The notes under the pieces were generated by a model, which worked only from the letters and a program-made list of their open reading frames with translations, did no database searches and was not told the DNA's origin. Position numbers and translations under genes: made by a program. 64,000 nt of DNA from Planctomycetota bacterium. GTDB taxonomy: Bacteria; Planctomycetota; MHYJ01; JACQXL01. The stretch covers positions 50,448-114,447 of the forward strand of contig JACRIK010000012.1 of NCBI GenBank assembly GCA_016235865.1, read 5' to 3'. Below, piece by piece: positions 30,029 through 38,914 of the stretch (position 1 is its first letter; every line of letters begins with the position of its first letter).

Positions 30029-30100
30029 AGCTAGCCGTGGGATTCGAACCCACAACCTCCGGTTTACAAAACCGGGGCTCTACCATTGAGCTAGGCTAGC
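30029..30100 (-). tRNA. tRNA-Thr (TGT)
   Basis: 72 bases, acceptor GCTAGCC/GGCTAGC, anticodon TGT, T-arm GTGGGTTCGAATCCCAC. First gene of the minus-strand translation block. Confidence 0.94.
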
Positions 30101-30152
30101 CCAATAGAGCACCCGATGATAATAATTTCTGGTTCGCTTGTCCAATAATCTG

Positions 30153-31109
30153 TTATTTATTTTGGCTGATATACCGGAGTGTCATCTTCTCCGTGCAGAA
30201 TCTCAAGTGCCAGAATGCGAGTAAGGCATATAACCGGGCGTTTCCCCTGAAACGCCGCGCCAGGCCGATAGTTAAAATCGTCAGGAGCAGATTCGCAATC
30301 AATCCCAAAACTATCCTGACCGGCTTTACCAGGCGTAAGAGCGCATAAGACAGGATATTATGGCGCTTACGGAAGAATTTATATAAGGAATTAAGGTATT
30401 CTATCTTGGCCGGTATCAGCACCAGTTTCTTGCTCTCGCCCTGCAAGTGCCGGACCGCGGCCTCTGGCAGGAAACAGGTCCGCCAGCCTTTTTGGCGCAT
30501 CCGAAAGCACCAGTCGGTTTCCTCCAGGAATAAGAAGTAGTCCTCATCCAGCAGCCCGGTATCTGCTATGGCTTTTTGCCGGACCAGCATGGCCGCGCCG
30601 ATTACGGATTCCACCTCGCGCGGCGCGGTATCGGCCTGCTTCTTGCTCGGGTATTTCTTCGGGAGGATAATCCTGAGCAATCCCTTGCCGAGCGTCTCGC
30701 TCAAGATAGACGGGAAATTATCAAATGAATTCTGGCGTGAGCCGTCCGGATTCAGGAGCTGGCCGGCGACTACGGCGCATTCGGGATGCGACTCCAGGAA
30801 CCCGACGGTCTTTTTCAGGTAATCAGTTCCCAAAACCGCATCGCTGTTCAATATCAGGTGGTATTGGCTGTCTTTGGCTGAGCTCAGTCCCTGATTGACC
30901 GCTTTGGCAAATCCGTAATTCTGTTTGTTGCGGATGAGAATGACATCTCGGTAGGCCTGCTGGACCGCATCAGCGCTGCCGTCTGAAGAGCCGTTGTCAA
31001 TCACCACCATCCGGCCATCCATCTCTCTGGCCTGCGACAGGGCCGCTCCGATGCATTTCAGGAGATGTTCCCTGGTGTTGTAATTGACTATGATGATAGA
31101 AACCGTCAC
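30153..31109 (-). CDS. Family 2 glycosyltransferase
   Basis: 318 residues. The GT-A fold is seen in VSIIIVNYNTREHLLKCI, IDNGSSDGS, YGFAKAVNQG, the NSD metal site near residue 99 (LILNSDAVLG) and the acceptor-side motif LEETDWCFRM. These fit rhamnosyl- or related sugar transferases that build polysaccharide or O-antigen from nucleotide sugars. The C-terminal ~60 residues contain a hydrophobic helix (LGLIANLLLTILTIGLA) that could bind the membrane. Sugar specificity cannot be read. No other polysaccharide genes are adjacent. Confidence 0.88.
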   Translation of the reverse strand: MTVSIIIVNYNTREHLLKCIGAALSQAREMDGRMVVIDNGSSDGSADAVQQAYRDVILIRNKQNYGFAKAVNQGLSSAKDSQYHLILNSDAVLGTDYLKKTVGFLESHPECAVVAGQLLNPDGSRQNSFDNFPSILSETLGKGLLRIILPKKYPSKKQADTAPREVESVIGAAMLVRQKAIADTGLLDEDYFLFLEETDWCFRMRQKGWRTCFLPEAAVRHLQGESKKLVLIPAKIEYLNSLYKFFRKRHNILSYALLRLVKPVRIVLGLIANLLLTILTIGLARRFRGNARLYALLAFWHLRFCTEKMTLRYISQNK

Positions 31110-31202
31110 GGAAATAAGTAATTCGGTAGACAGTAGTCAGTAGGGCAGTGGACAGCAGCCAGTTACTGTCTACTGTTTACTGCCTACTGTTCACGTCAGG
31201 GA

Positions 31203-31406
31203 TTAATCTTCCAGGATGAATGTTACATTCATATGGACGCGGTATTCAACTATCTTGCCGTTTTCCACCTTGCAGTTCAGCTTGGTCAGTTCCAGGCCGG
31301 TGATGCCGCGCAGGGTCTTGTTGGCCCGTCTCAGGCCTTCCTGCATGGCTTCTTCAATGCCCTTGGCTGAAGATGACACGATTTGGGTTACTCTTGCTAC
31401 TGCCAT
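31203..31406 (-). CDS. Dodecin family flavin-binding protein
   Basis: 67 residues matching dodecins, which form 12-mer shells that store or buffer flavins. It has the typical one-helix, three-strand pattern: VTQIVSSSAKGIEEAMQEGL, then TLRGITGLELTKLNCKVENGKIVEYRVHMNVTF. The family's flavin-stacking Trp position is not obvious here (GLEL), so ligand binding may differ. It starts 96 bases upstream of the glycosyltransferase on the same strand, separated by a run of CAGTAG-type short repeats. Confidence 0.85.
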   Translation of the reverse strand: MAVARVTQIVSSSAKGIEEAMQEGLRRANKTLRGITGLELTKLNCKVENGKIVEYRVHMNVTFILED

Positions 31407-31439
31407 AATTTCCTCTCCTTTTCCTTATGGGGGCGTCAG

Positions 31440-31532
31440 CCCCGCACTTACTTTAATATTAGTAATGTCGTTTAATTAAGTTATCTGCAATCTTACCGAT
31501 ACGGGTATTTATACTCTAAAGTAAGTGCGGGG
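31440..31532. repeat. Perfect 16-bp inverted repeat
   Basis: CCCCGCACTTACTTTA (31440-31455) is exactly repeated in inverse (31517-31532) around 61 bases. It lies between divergent dodecin and PRTase genes and looks like a small mobile palindrome (MITE-like). No target duplication could be recognised. Confidence 0.7.
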
Positions 31533-31555
31533 TCAATAAAATATTCAAATAATTA

Positions 31556-31584
31556 TTGACCCGGCTGGAAACGCTTGCTATAGT
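31556..31584 (+). promoter_or_regulatory. Sigma-70-type promoter for the PRTase-like gene
   Basis: TTGACC and TATAGT are separated by exactly 17 bases, ending 61 bases before the ATG at 31646. AGAAAGGAAAATATT before the start supplies the ribosome site. Confidence 0.65.
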
Positions 31585-31645
31585 TATTGGCAGATTACCG
31601 TTCTTGGGACAGCATCATTGAAAACTTAACAGAAAGGAAAATATT

Positions 31646-32215
31646 ATGATTACCAATTACCAGTCCTTGGCCGAGGGTTTTGCCAAAAAGGTCCTGGGCG
31701 CCAATAAACCCATCCCGGGTTTTTACGACAGCGGACTGGAATACTTTAACTTTGACGCCTTATGGGATGACAATAAGGTTAAGGACAGTGTCATCACCGC
31801 CCTCAGGGATTTTATGGCCCGCGAGGTCGTCGACTTGAACAAGGTGACCAAGATTCTGGGCACGGATACGGTTACGGTGAACTATTCATTCGGCACGCTG
31901 CCCATTGTCAGCACGGTGGCCCATCTGCTCAAGAAGGACCTGGTGATCTGGAGCGAGCGGGGCGACCTGGCCCGGAATGCGCCCAAGGTATTCGGCAAAA
32001 TATCCGCTAATGACGAAGTGCTGATTGTCCACGACCTGCTGCGCGAGACCGTCATTGCCAAGGCCATCCTGGATACCCTGGTGGCGGCTTCCAAATGCCG
32101 GATAAAAGGCGTGGTGGTTCTGGTGAATGCCGCAAACAAGAAGTCATTAAGCGAGATGGGTTACACTAAGATTGCCTATCCGGTGCCTATTTATTCTTTT
32201 GTTTGTCCGGCCTAA
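31646..32215 (+). CDS. Phosphoribosyltransferase-fold protein
   Basis: 189 residues resembling the type I PRTase fold of orotate phosphoribosyltransferase. The segment DEVLIVHDLLRETVIAKAIL takes the place of the PRPP loop (usual form VLIVEDVITTG), but the acidic pair and the TTG turn are replaced by HD and RET. Catalytic activity is therefore doubtful. N-terminal residues 1-70 have no clear match. It has its own promoter and a strong terminator, so it is a single-gene unit. It may be a regulator or a diverged enzyme. Confidence 0.6.
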   Translation: MITNYQSLAEGFAKKVLGANKPIPGFYDSGLEYFNFDALWDDNKVKDSVITALRDFMAREVVDLNKVTKILGTDTVTVNYSFGTLPIVSTVAHLLKKDLVIWSERGDLARNAPKVFGKISANDEVLIVHDLLRETVIAKAILDTLVAASKCRIKGVVVLVNAANKKSLSEMGYTKIAYPVPIYSFVCPA

Positions 32216-32221
32216 AAAATA

Positions 32222-32259
32222 TTACCCAGCACCTGCCTTTTCGGACGGATGCTGGGTAA
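32222..32259. terminator. Hairpin terminator between convergent genes
   Basis: TTACCCAGCA (from 32222) pairs with TGCTGGGTAA (to 32259), a perfect 10-bp stem with an 18-base loop, seven bases after the PRTase stop and 20 before the end of the convergent gene. It may serve both strands. Confidence 0.7.
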
Positions 32260-32279
32260 GTTATCCTTATTGTCAACGA

Positions 32280-32654
32280 CTACTTTGTGGTTTTCTTATG
32301 GCCGCCATCCCAGGTATGGTTGAAATGGGTTTCCATCTTCTTCATGTTTTCTTCCATCAAATTCCAATACTGCTGTTGTCCCTGCTTTGCCCTGGTCATC
32401 CAATCAGCCATTAATTTCTGGCCCTCGTCTTGGGCCACCGAGCCCTGTTTCATCAGGGTGTCCAGTGTCTTCTCATACATGTCCCATGATGTCTTCATCA
32501 CCTGCATAGTGGTGTTGGTGTAATCCTTGGCCAGATTAAGAACCGTTTGCGCCATTTTCTGTTGGTCAAACATCCTCGTTACTCCTTTCATACCTTCATT
32601 GAGGTAGTTAAGTATTTCTTCGGCCATTTTCTCATGGCCATAAAGCCCGTCCAT
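32280..32654 (-). CDS. Phasin-like helical protein
   Basis: I place the start at 32654 because GGGAGGTGATAATA lies just upstream; this gives 124 residues. The upstream in-frame extension (12 residues) would cover that ribosome site. The protein is almost all amphipathic helix, rich in Met, Gln and Lys (MFDQQKMAQTVLNLAKDYT, WDMYEKTLDTLMKQG), with no cysteine or catalytic motif. This resembles phasins or PhaE-type proteins that coat polyhydroxyalkanoate granules. No PHA synthase is in the window, so the role is only a suggestion. Confidence 0.6.
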   Translation of the reverse strand: MDGLYGHEKMAEEILNYLNEGMKGVTRMFDQQKMAQTVLNLAKDYTNTTMQVMKTSWDMYEKTLDTLMKQGSVAQDEGQKLMADWMTRAKQGQQQYWNLMEENMKKMETHFNHTWDGGHKKTTK

Positions 32655-32885
32655 TATTATCACCTCCCTCAGTGTGGACAAAATGTTCACATACTGATTA
32701 TTATCTGTGCCCGAAGATTCCGAACGCTCCGATGCTAACGAACCCGAAGGGATCGCGTACTGCGAACGGAGCGCCCCTCATCCCCGCAGGGCATCAGGAC
32801 GCAAAAACCAGTTAGCGCATTATATATTAAAACCCGGATTTGTCAAGTAGAAATCTGATATTTTTGGCAGATTGCCTACATTTAT

Positions 32886-34262
32886 TTAGCGTTTCAGTAT
32901 TTTCTCTATGGCCCGGCGGGCGGATGTTAACTTGCGCGCCGTGTCGGCTTCAATATTCAGCCGCAATAGAGGTTCGGTATTAGACGGCCTGAGGTTGAAC
33001 CACCAATCATCATACTCGACGGTCACGCCGTCCAGATAATCTATCTTGCCGTCCGAGAATCTCTGTACCGCTTCAGCCATTTTTTCAGACTTGTCCGCCA
33101 CGGTGAAATTTAGTTCCCCGGAATGGAAATATTTCCTGAGCGGCTTGATAATCTTGGAGACGGGCTTGCTGTTTCCGCTGATAAGATTGATGAGATGGAC
33201 AAAGGTCAGCAGGGCCGAATCGGCAAAGTAGTTGTCCCGGTAATAATAATGGCCCGAGAGTTCTCCGCCAAAGGCGGCATTGTGCTGTCTCATCGTGGCC
33301 TTGATAAAGGCGTGCCCGACCCGCTCCCGGACCGGCCGGCCGCCCAGCCTGGCAATCTGTTCCTGGACCATCCGGCTGGAACGCAGGTCGTAGACGATAT
33401 TCTCTTTTTTATGATTCTTGAGGATTTCCCCGGCAATCAGGATTGTCACCAGGTCATTGGGAATTCGTTGGGCATGCTCATCCAGGAATATCACCCGGTC
33501 GCCGTCGCCGTCAAAGGCCACGCCCAAGCCCGCCTTTGTTTTCCGGATAGCCAGCTTCAGGTCCCGGATATTTTCGTCCTCCATCGGATTGGGGTCGTGA
33601 TTGGGGAACCGGCCGTCCGGTTCAAAGCATAGCGGAATAATTTCCAGGTTTGGTCGGCGGTTGAAAATCTCTTTAAATATCGGCCCGACGCTGCCGTTGG
33701 TAAAATCCACCGCTATCCTCAGCGGCCGGCGGCCGGTGTTGATAAATCGCCTGATGAATTTTATATAGTCCGGGACGATACTGAGGCTGTTTAAGGGGGG
33801 GAGGGTCTGGGTTTTAGGCGAAGCATATTGACCAGCCAGTTTCTCGATATCCTTTAATCCGGTGGTCTCGGACAGGGCCATGGCCTGTTCGCGGCATATC
33901 TTGAAACCGTTATATTCCGGCGGGTTATGCGAGGCGGTGACCATGACGCTGCCGTCGAATCTGTAGAACCCGCCGGCAAAATAGGACATGGGCGTGGTGA
34001 CCACGCCGATATCGGTTACCTCGGCGCCGCCGGCCAAAAGTCCTTGGATGAGACTCCGGGACAGGGCGGGCGAGGAAATCCGGACATCCCGGCCCACAAC
34101 TATCTTACACACCCCCTTTCCTCTCTTGATAGAGGGGAGTGAAACATGTTTCTTGAGGCGTTTGATAAATTGAGCTGTGGCCCATCCGATAGCCCGGGCC
34201 TGGGCTTCATCCAGTTCTTTGGGGTATTTGCCGCGGATATCGTAGGCCTTAAAGATGCTCAT
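32886..34262 (-). CDS. Phosphomannomutase/phosphoglucomutase
   Basis: 458 residues of the alpha-D-phosphohexomutase family, which interconvert 1- and 6-phosphosugars for cell-envelope sugars. Catalytic Ser loop TASHNPPEYNGFK, metal loop AFDGDGDRV, sugar loop GGELSGHYYYRDN and phosphate loop RPSNTEPLLRL are all present. Around residues 37-52, VSLPSIKRGKGV lies just before KIVVGRDVR; it is coded by a palindromic repeat with CCCCTCTATCAAGAGAGG and looks like an in-frame insertion. The gene starts one base after nadK stops, so the two form an operon. Confidence 0.93.
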   Translation of the reverse strand: MSIFKAYDIRGKYPKELDEAQARAIGWATAQFIKRLKKHVSLPSIKRGKGVCKIVVGRDVRISSPALSRSLIQGLLAGGAEVTDIGVVTTPMSYFAGGFYRFDGSVMVTASHNPPEYNGFKICREQAMALSETTGLKDIEKLAGQYASPKTQTLPPLNSLSIVPDYIKFIRRFINTGRRPLRIAVDFTNGSVGPIFKEIFNRRPNLEIIPLCFEPDGRFPNHDPNPMEDENIRDLKLAIRKTKAGLGVAFDGDGDRVIFLDEHAQRIPNDLVTILIAGEILKNHKKENIVYDLRSSRMVQEQIARLGGRPVRERVGHAFIKATMRQHNAAFGGELSGHYYYRDNYFADSALLTFVHLINLISGNSKPVSKIIKPLRKYFHSGELNFTVADKSEKMAEAVQRFSDGKIDYLDGVTVEYDDWWFNLRPSNTEPLLRLNIEADTARKLTSARRAIEKILKR

Positions 34263-34263
34263 G

Positions 34264-35127
34264 CTATTTAATTGTGTATCTCTGCGAATGCGGCTGCCCG
34301 CCCCAGTGGAGTTTTTCCCGCAGGGTCTCGTAGAAACTGCGCTGGCCTGACCGGACCAGCCGGAAGGCAGCTCTTGATTTCTTAAGGGTTATCCGGTCGG
34401 ACTGGTGCAGGTACATTGAGACCTGTCCGTCCACGGTCAGGATGATTTCATGCCCGCTGCCGTCCGCCAGCTGGAGCTCGACGGTCGAATCAGGCGGCAG
34501 GACCAGGGTCCTCATGCTTAAGGTATGGGCGCAGATCGGGGTGATGATAAGCGACTGCGTTTCGGGTGAGACCAGCGGGCCGCCGGCCGAGAGCGAATAG
34601 GCGGTCGAGCCGACCGGCGTTGAGATAATCACGCCATCGGCCCCGAAGACCGTAATCTCCTTACCGTCGATAAACAACCGGAAATAGACCATTCGGGAGA
34701 TGCTGCCTCGGGTGACGACCACGTCATTGAGCGCGATAAACGGACCTTCCTTCTTGTTGCCCCGGTTTATCAGGCAGTCCAGCATCATTAATGACGAGGT
34801 CTTCAGCCGCCGGGTGATAATCTGGCTGAATGATTCCTTTAGTTCTTCCAGCGAATACTCGGCCAGGAATCCGAATTTGCCCAGGTTGACGCCGATGACC
34901 GGGATGGGGTTATTATGCAGCCGGCGGGCCGTGGACAGTATGGAGCCGTCGCCGCCCAGGACGATAATCAGGTCGGCCCGGGCCTTGCTTAAATCAAGCC
35001 GGTTGGTCAGGTCCACCGCCGCTATCTTCACCTGCTGTTTATTGAGCCAGGGCTGGAGTTCGTTTACGACGTTATTGATGTGTTCCTTCTTGCGGTCGCC
35101 GATCAGGATTACTCTTTTCATCGGCAC
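34264..35127 (-). CDS. nadK: NAD kinase
   Basis: Makes NADP from NAD. The 287 residues carry IVLGGDGSILSTAR, GVNLGKFGFLAEY, NDVVVTRG, and STPVGSTAYSLSAGGP with the nucleotide-binding residues. The start may be the first or third codon (MPMKRV). It is first in a two-gene minus-strand operon with the phosphohexomutase. Confidence 0.95.
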   Translation of the reverse strand: MPMKRVILIGDRKKEHINNVVNELQPWLNKQQVKIAAVDLTNRLDLSKARADLIIVLGGDGSILSTARRLHNNPIPVIGVNLGKFGFLAEYSLEELKESFSQIITRRLKTSSLMMLDCLINRGNKKEGPFIALNDVVVTRGSISRMVYFRLFIDGKEITVFGADGVIISTPVGSTAYSLSAGGPLVSPETQSLIITPICAHTLSMRTLVLPPDSTVELQLADGSGHEIILTVDGQVSMYLHQSDRITLKKSRAAFRLVRSGQRSFYETLREKLHWGGQPHSQRYTIK

Positions 35128-35181
35128 TTTAGATACTAAAAACCTTGCCCGGGGTCAATATTTTCCTGTATAATTGCCTTT

Positions 35182-35270
35182 ACCACAAAGGACACTAAGC
35201 GCACAAAGTAATAGTGGTTAATAAGGAATAACCCGGAGTAATTCTTTGTGGCCTTTGTGCTCTTTGTGGT
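35182..35270. repeat. Inverted pair of ACCACAAAGG-type repeats
   Basis: ACCACAAAGGACACTAAG with CACAAAG faces CTTTGTGGCCTTTGTGC with TTTGTGGT. The same words recur near 38602, 39390, 42950 and 60363, so this is a dispersed repeat. It fills the gap before the VWA gene and likely carries no gene. Confidence 0.7.
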
Positions 35271-35281
35271 AAGTATTCTTT

Positions 35282-37774
35282 ATGAACTGGTTATTAGAAA
35301 AACTGCTCGGCATAGACAAAACCGTCTCGGCCAACGGTGACTGGCATATTGTCTGGCGTTCGGCGCCGGATGCCTGGCTGCTGTTCCTGATTATCATCCC
35401 GGCCGTGCTGCTCTTCACCTACCTTATCTATCGCAAGGAACGGACCACCACCACAACCCGGAGCAAGTTCTTCCTGTCCGCTCTGCGCTCGGCAATTATC
35501 CTGATAGTTCTGCTGATGCTCTTCCAGCCCGCGGCGGTGGTGGAAAAACCCATTACCCGGGAATCGACCTTGGCCGTGCTCATAGACGACTCGTTGAGCA
35601 TGAATCTCAAGGACCGGTATTCGGTTGATGCCGAGGTCCGCCAGCTGATGCGCTTAACCAGCGGCATTTCAGCCACCACCGCAACCTCGCTCAGGGAAAT
35701 GGGGCGCATTGAAATTGTTAACGCCATCCTGTCCAATCAGAAAATCGGCATCATCGCCAAACTGCAGGACAAGTCCAAACTGAAACTCTACACATTTTCG
35801 GCCGGGCTTAAGCCGCTGGCCAACGGCTCAGGTGATTTAAAGGTGAGTGCCACTGGCGACGGAACCGCGCTCGGCAATGCCTTGGGTGATTTGGTCAATG
35901 ATTTGGGCGGCCACGCCCTGGGCGGCGTAGTTCTGATTTCGGACGGCCAGAATAATCTGGGCCGGGAACCGATTGAGGCCGTCAATTCATTAAAGCAATC
36001 CGGCCGGGCATTCCCGATATACACGGTCCTGGCCGGCACGGCCGATAAGCACAAGGATATCGAGCTGTCCGAACTGTCCGCGCCCCAGGTCGGCTTGGTC
36101 CTGAATGACGTGGCGTTCAACTTTACCATCAAAGGCATTGGCCTGGCGGAAAACCAGAACATCAAGATTACACTGTCCGAACGCAAGGCCGGTGAAACCC
36201 AATCTAATATAGTCGCCGAAGAGACCGTTAAATTAGTATCGCCTGACCGATTCCCTATGAGTATTAAGTATAAACCGTCGAGGGTCGGCGATTATATCTA
36301 TGAAATCAGGACGCCGCTGCTGGACGGAGAAACCATAGAAGAGAACAACTTTCTGGAGCACTATCTCAAGGTGGTGGACAACACCATCCGGGTGCTGTAT
36401 GTCGATACCTATCCGCGCTGGGAATACCGCCGTCTCAAAAATGCCCTGATTCGGGACCGGACCGCCAAGGCCTCGATGTTCCTGGTCTCGGCAGACCCTG
36501 ATTTCCCGCAGGATTCGTCAAACGGCGTCACGCCGCTGGCGGAATTCCCGACCGAGCCCAAAGACCTGTTCAATTACGACGTGATTATCTGGGGCGACGT
36601 CAATCCCGAATACCTGGTCAGCGGCCACACCACCGATGACAAACTCCTGGCCAATGTCAGGCGCTTTGTGGAGGAGATGGGCGGGGGCCTGGCCTTTATC
36701 TGCGGCGAGCGGTTCAATCCCAATAGTTTCCGCAAGACCGCCTTTGCGGACCTGATGCCATTGATAATGGAAGACAGCGATTATATGACCCAGGGCAGGT
36801 TCAGCGGTAATATCACCGAGTCATTCCGGCTTAAACTGACGCCGGAAGGACTGGCTGACCCGATAATTCGCCTGGAAGATAATCCGGCTGATAACAACCG
36901 GCTCTGGGAGACCATGCCCGGATTTTACTGGTATCACCCGTTCAAGAAGGCCAAACCGGCCGCCCGGGTTTTGGCTACCCATCCGATGGTGGCGAGTAAA
37001 TCCGGCTTGAGGCCGATAATGGCCACCCAGTATTACGGCGCGGGCCGGGTATTCTTAAGCGCCACGGACGAGACCTGGCGCTGGTGCTCGGTTATGCCCA
37101 TCGGGAAACAGGCCAATAACGAAAAATACTTCTACGGATTCTGGAGCAATGTCCTGCGTTTCCTGCGGGGCGGGCGGCTGCTCGGTTCAAGGCGGGTCCA
37201 ACTCAGCACGGACAGGCCCGGCTATGCCCCGGGCGAGCAGGTCAAAATCACGGCTAAATTATACGACCCGGAATTCAAACCGCTCAAACAGCCGTCGTAT
37301 ACGGTTTCACTTTCTGTTATTCCTGCGAAAGCAGGAATCCAGGAGTCAACATCAGAACAAGCGGTCACCCTCAACGCCATCCCGGACAAAGAAGGGCAGT
37401 ATGAAGGCGTGTTCACGCCGGCCAGTCCCGGGTTTTATAAGATAGTCCCATCTTCACTTCCTCTCCCCAGGGGGGAGAGGGTAGGTGAGGGGGAAACTGG
37501 CGAGGTGGTATTCTCGGTTCATTACGCCCGGCGGGAATATGAAAAACCACTGCCCAATCCGGAACTGCTCCAGAATATTGCCAAGGCCACGGACGGGGCC
37601 TTCCTGAAACTTACCGAGATAGGCCAACTGCCGGCTATTGTTAAGCCCATCAGCGATGTTATCTACAGCGAGACCAAGGAAGACGACATCTGGGACAAAC
37701 CCTTTATCTTTATCTTATTCCTATTGATAATCTCCGTAGAATGGATAATTCGTAAGTTAGTGGGGCTGATTTAG
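35282..37774 (+). CDS. VWA-domain membrane protein with amidotransferase-like fold
   Basis: 830 residues. Two N-terminal membrane helices (about 32-52 and 65-84) precede a von Willebrand A domain whose metal site reads DDSLSMNL (101-108, DxSxS). A middle part around 370-620 (VLYVDTYPRWEYRRLKNAL, GGGLAFICGERF, YGAGRVFLSATDETWRW) fits the GATase1-like fold seen in BatA/CcmA-associated and planctomycete proteins. A last helix (FIFILFLLIISVEWIIRKL) ends the protein. Two stretches, VIPAKAGIQ (~680) and SLPLPRGERVGEGE (~723), are coded by dispersed palindromes and look like insertions. Its role is probably in envelope or secreted-protein handling; partners are unknown. Confidence 0.8.
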   Translation: MNWLLEKLLGIDKTVSANGDWHIVWRSAPDAWLLFLIIIPAVLLFTYLIYRKERTTTTTRSKFFLSALRSAIILIVLLMLFQPAAVVEKPITRESTLAVLIDDSLSMNLKDRYSVDAEVRQLMRLTSGISATTATSLREMGRIEIVNAILSNQKIGIIAKLQDKSKLKLYTFSAGLKPLANGSGDLKVSATGDGTALGNALGDLVNDLGGHALGGVVLISDGQNNLGREPIEAVNSLKQSGRAFPIYTVLAGTADKHKDIELSELSAPQVGLVLNDVAFNFTIKGIGLAENQNIKITLSERKAGETQSNIVAEETVKLVSPDRFPMSIKYKPSRVGDYIYEIRTPLLDGETIEENNFLEHYLKVVDNTIRVLYVDTYPRWEYRRLKNALIRDRTAKASMFLVSADPDFPQDSSNGVTPLAEFPTEPKDLFNYDVIIWGDVNPEYLVSGHTTDDKLLANVRRFVEEMGGGLAFICGERFNPNSFRKTAFADLMPLIMEDSDYMTQGRFSGNITESFRLKLTPEGLADPIIRLEDNPADNNRLWETMPGFYWYHPFKKAKPAARVLATHPMVASKSGLRPIMATQYYGAGRVFLSATDETWRWCSVMPIGKQANNEKYFYGFWSNVLRFLRGGRLLGSRRVQLSTDRPGYAPGEQVKITAKLYDPEFKPLKQPSYTVSLSVIPAKAGIQESTSEQAVTLNAIPDKEGQYEGVFTPASPGFYKIVPSSLPLPRGERVGEGETGEVVFSVHYARREYEKPLPNPELLQNIAKATDGAFLKLTEIGQLPAIVKPISDVIYSETKEDDIWDKPFIFILFLLIISVEWIIRKLVGLI

Positions 37775-37831
37775 AGCCAGTTAGGAGCAAAGCGACTTTA
37801 CTGGCTCTTATCCCGTAGTGAAACGGAGGGG
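37774..37831 (+). repeat. Stem-loop repeat with constant tail
   Basis: GAGCCAGT (37774-37781) pairs with ACTGGCTC (37800-37807) around AGGAGCAAAGCGAC, then TTATCCCGTAGTGAAACGG with AGGGG. It begins at the VWA gene's stop codon. It belongs to a family of at least six copies in the window and may act as a terminator. Confidence 0.7.
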
Positions 37832-37832
37832 C

Positions 37833-37910
37833 AAACTGTTTATATTCATATTATTCCTGCTCATCATCTCGGCGGAGTGGGTAATAAGGAAGCTGGTGGG
37901 GCTGATATAA
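37833..37910 (+). pseudogene. Duplicated 3' end of the VWA gene
   Basis: Twenty-five codons and a stop read KLFIFILFLLIISAEWVIRK and onward, nearly identical in protein to the last helix of the VWA gene that ends 60 bases upstream, but with many synonymous differences. Nothing else of the gene precedes it. It is a leftover of a tandem duplicate whose remaining part was deleted. Confidence 0.8.
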
Positions 37911-37952
37911 GCCACAGATTACACAGATTGTACGGATGCGAGTAATAAATTA

Positions 37953-38582
37953 ATGGAAATAGAGATTGTTAATAATTCAAGCCATAGATTTGTCGATGGG
38001 ATAGCCAATAAAATAAGTAAATGCTTTAATACCCATCCGTTTATAAATAATACTTTTGCACTTCCGGAGCGCATTAAAATCGTGCTGTCAATAGTGTCAA
38101 TAGAAGATTGTCGTAAAACTGGTATAGATCATAGTAGTTATCTAAAAACGGGAATAGTTGAGATTATATTTAACGAAATAAACTTGTATTTAGAGGAGGA
38201 CTTGCATTTGCCAGCAGGTAACGTAAAATCATTTAATAACAATCAAGTAAATCCAGATATGGATAAAATAATTTATCACGAATTAGGTCATTTTATAGAT
38301 GCAAGATTAAATCCCGCATTTGGATATGATGATAATTTACGTCCGAAAGAAGACAGGATTAAATGGATTCATTATGATATTTGGAATGGTTATATCGATG
38401 GACGTTTAGGCCTTATTGCGCCATCTTCTTTAGAAGAACGCCAAAAAGATGCTGAAAAGATGAATAGAATAGAACCATGCTATATAACGCGAGCATGGAA
38501 TGGTGAATTTGCTACTTATGAAAGTATTACTAAAACAGCGCAAGAAATTAATGCAAGTAAGTGGATGGTTCCTGGGATATAA
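37953..38582 (+). CDS. HELGH zincin-like protein, A+T-rich
   Basis: 209 residues. YHELGHFIDARL at about 109-120 is the HExxH zinc-protease signature, with a possible third ligand among later Asp/Glu/His residues. No signal peptide is seen, so it is probably cytoplasmic. Base use is clearly richer in A+T than the flanking genes, which suggests recent acquisition. It stands alone between a duplicated gene tail and a parB remnant. I cannot assign a family. Confidence 0.7.
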   Translation: MEIEIVNNSSHRFVDGIANKISKCFNTHPFINNTFALPERIKIVLSIVSIEDCRKTGIDHSSYLKTGIVEIIFNEINLYLEEDLHLPAGNVKSFNNNQVNPDMDKIIYHELGHFIDARLNPAFGYDDNLRPKEDRIKWIHYDIWNGYIDGRLGLIAPSSLEERQKDAEKMNRIEPCYITRAWNGEFATYESITKTAQEINASKWMVPGI

Positions 38583-38632
38583 TGCTGAATTACCTTAGTG
38601 TCTTAGTGCTTCTGTGGTGAATATGATTATAT

Positions 38633-38785
38633 ATGAAAGACAAACCTGATAATTTATCTCCGCACTCTGAGAAATTTGATAAGCGCGAAGTCCGGGAAAT
38701 ACCGCTGGATTGCATCATCACCAACCGCTACCAGCCCCGGAGTACCGTGACACCTACCAGGCCATTTACCCCTCTAAATATCTGA
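38633..38785 (+). pseudogene. Truncated parB remnant
   Basis: A 50-codon ORF. REIPLDCIITNRYQPRSTV matches VVQIPLEKIIPNRYQPRKTI of the intact ParB at 60544, and then similarity stops. Further on, CAGGGGGAGGGG (38852-38863) is identical to the last codons of the intact parB (61415-61426). I infer an internally deleted copy of parB, followed by array 2 as the intact gene is followed by array 3. Confidence 0.75.
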
Positions 38786-38914
38786 TTTTTCCAATGCTTT
38801 TTTGCGAAAACAGCCTAATTTAGGCTAAAAGTGACAATTTTTGTCACAAAACAGGGGGAGGGGGGATTCCCCATACTACCCCCCTATACCCCCCTACCCT
38901 CTACCCCCTCCAGG

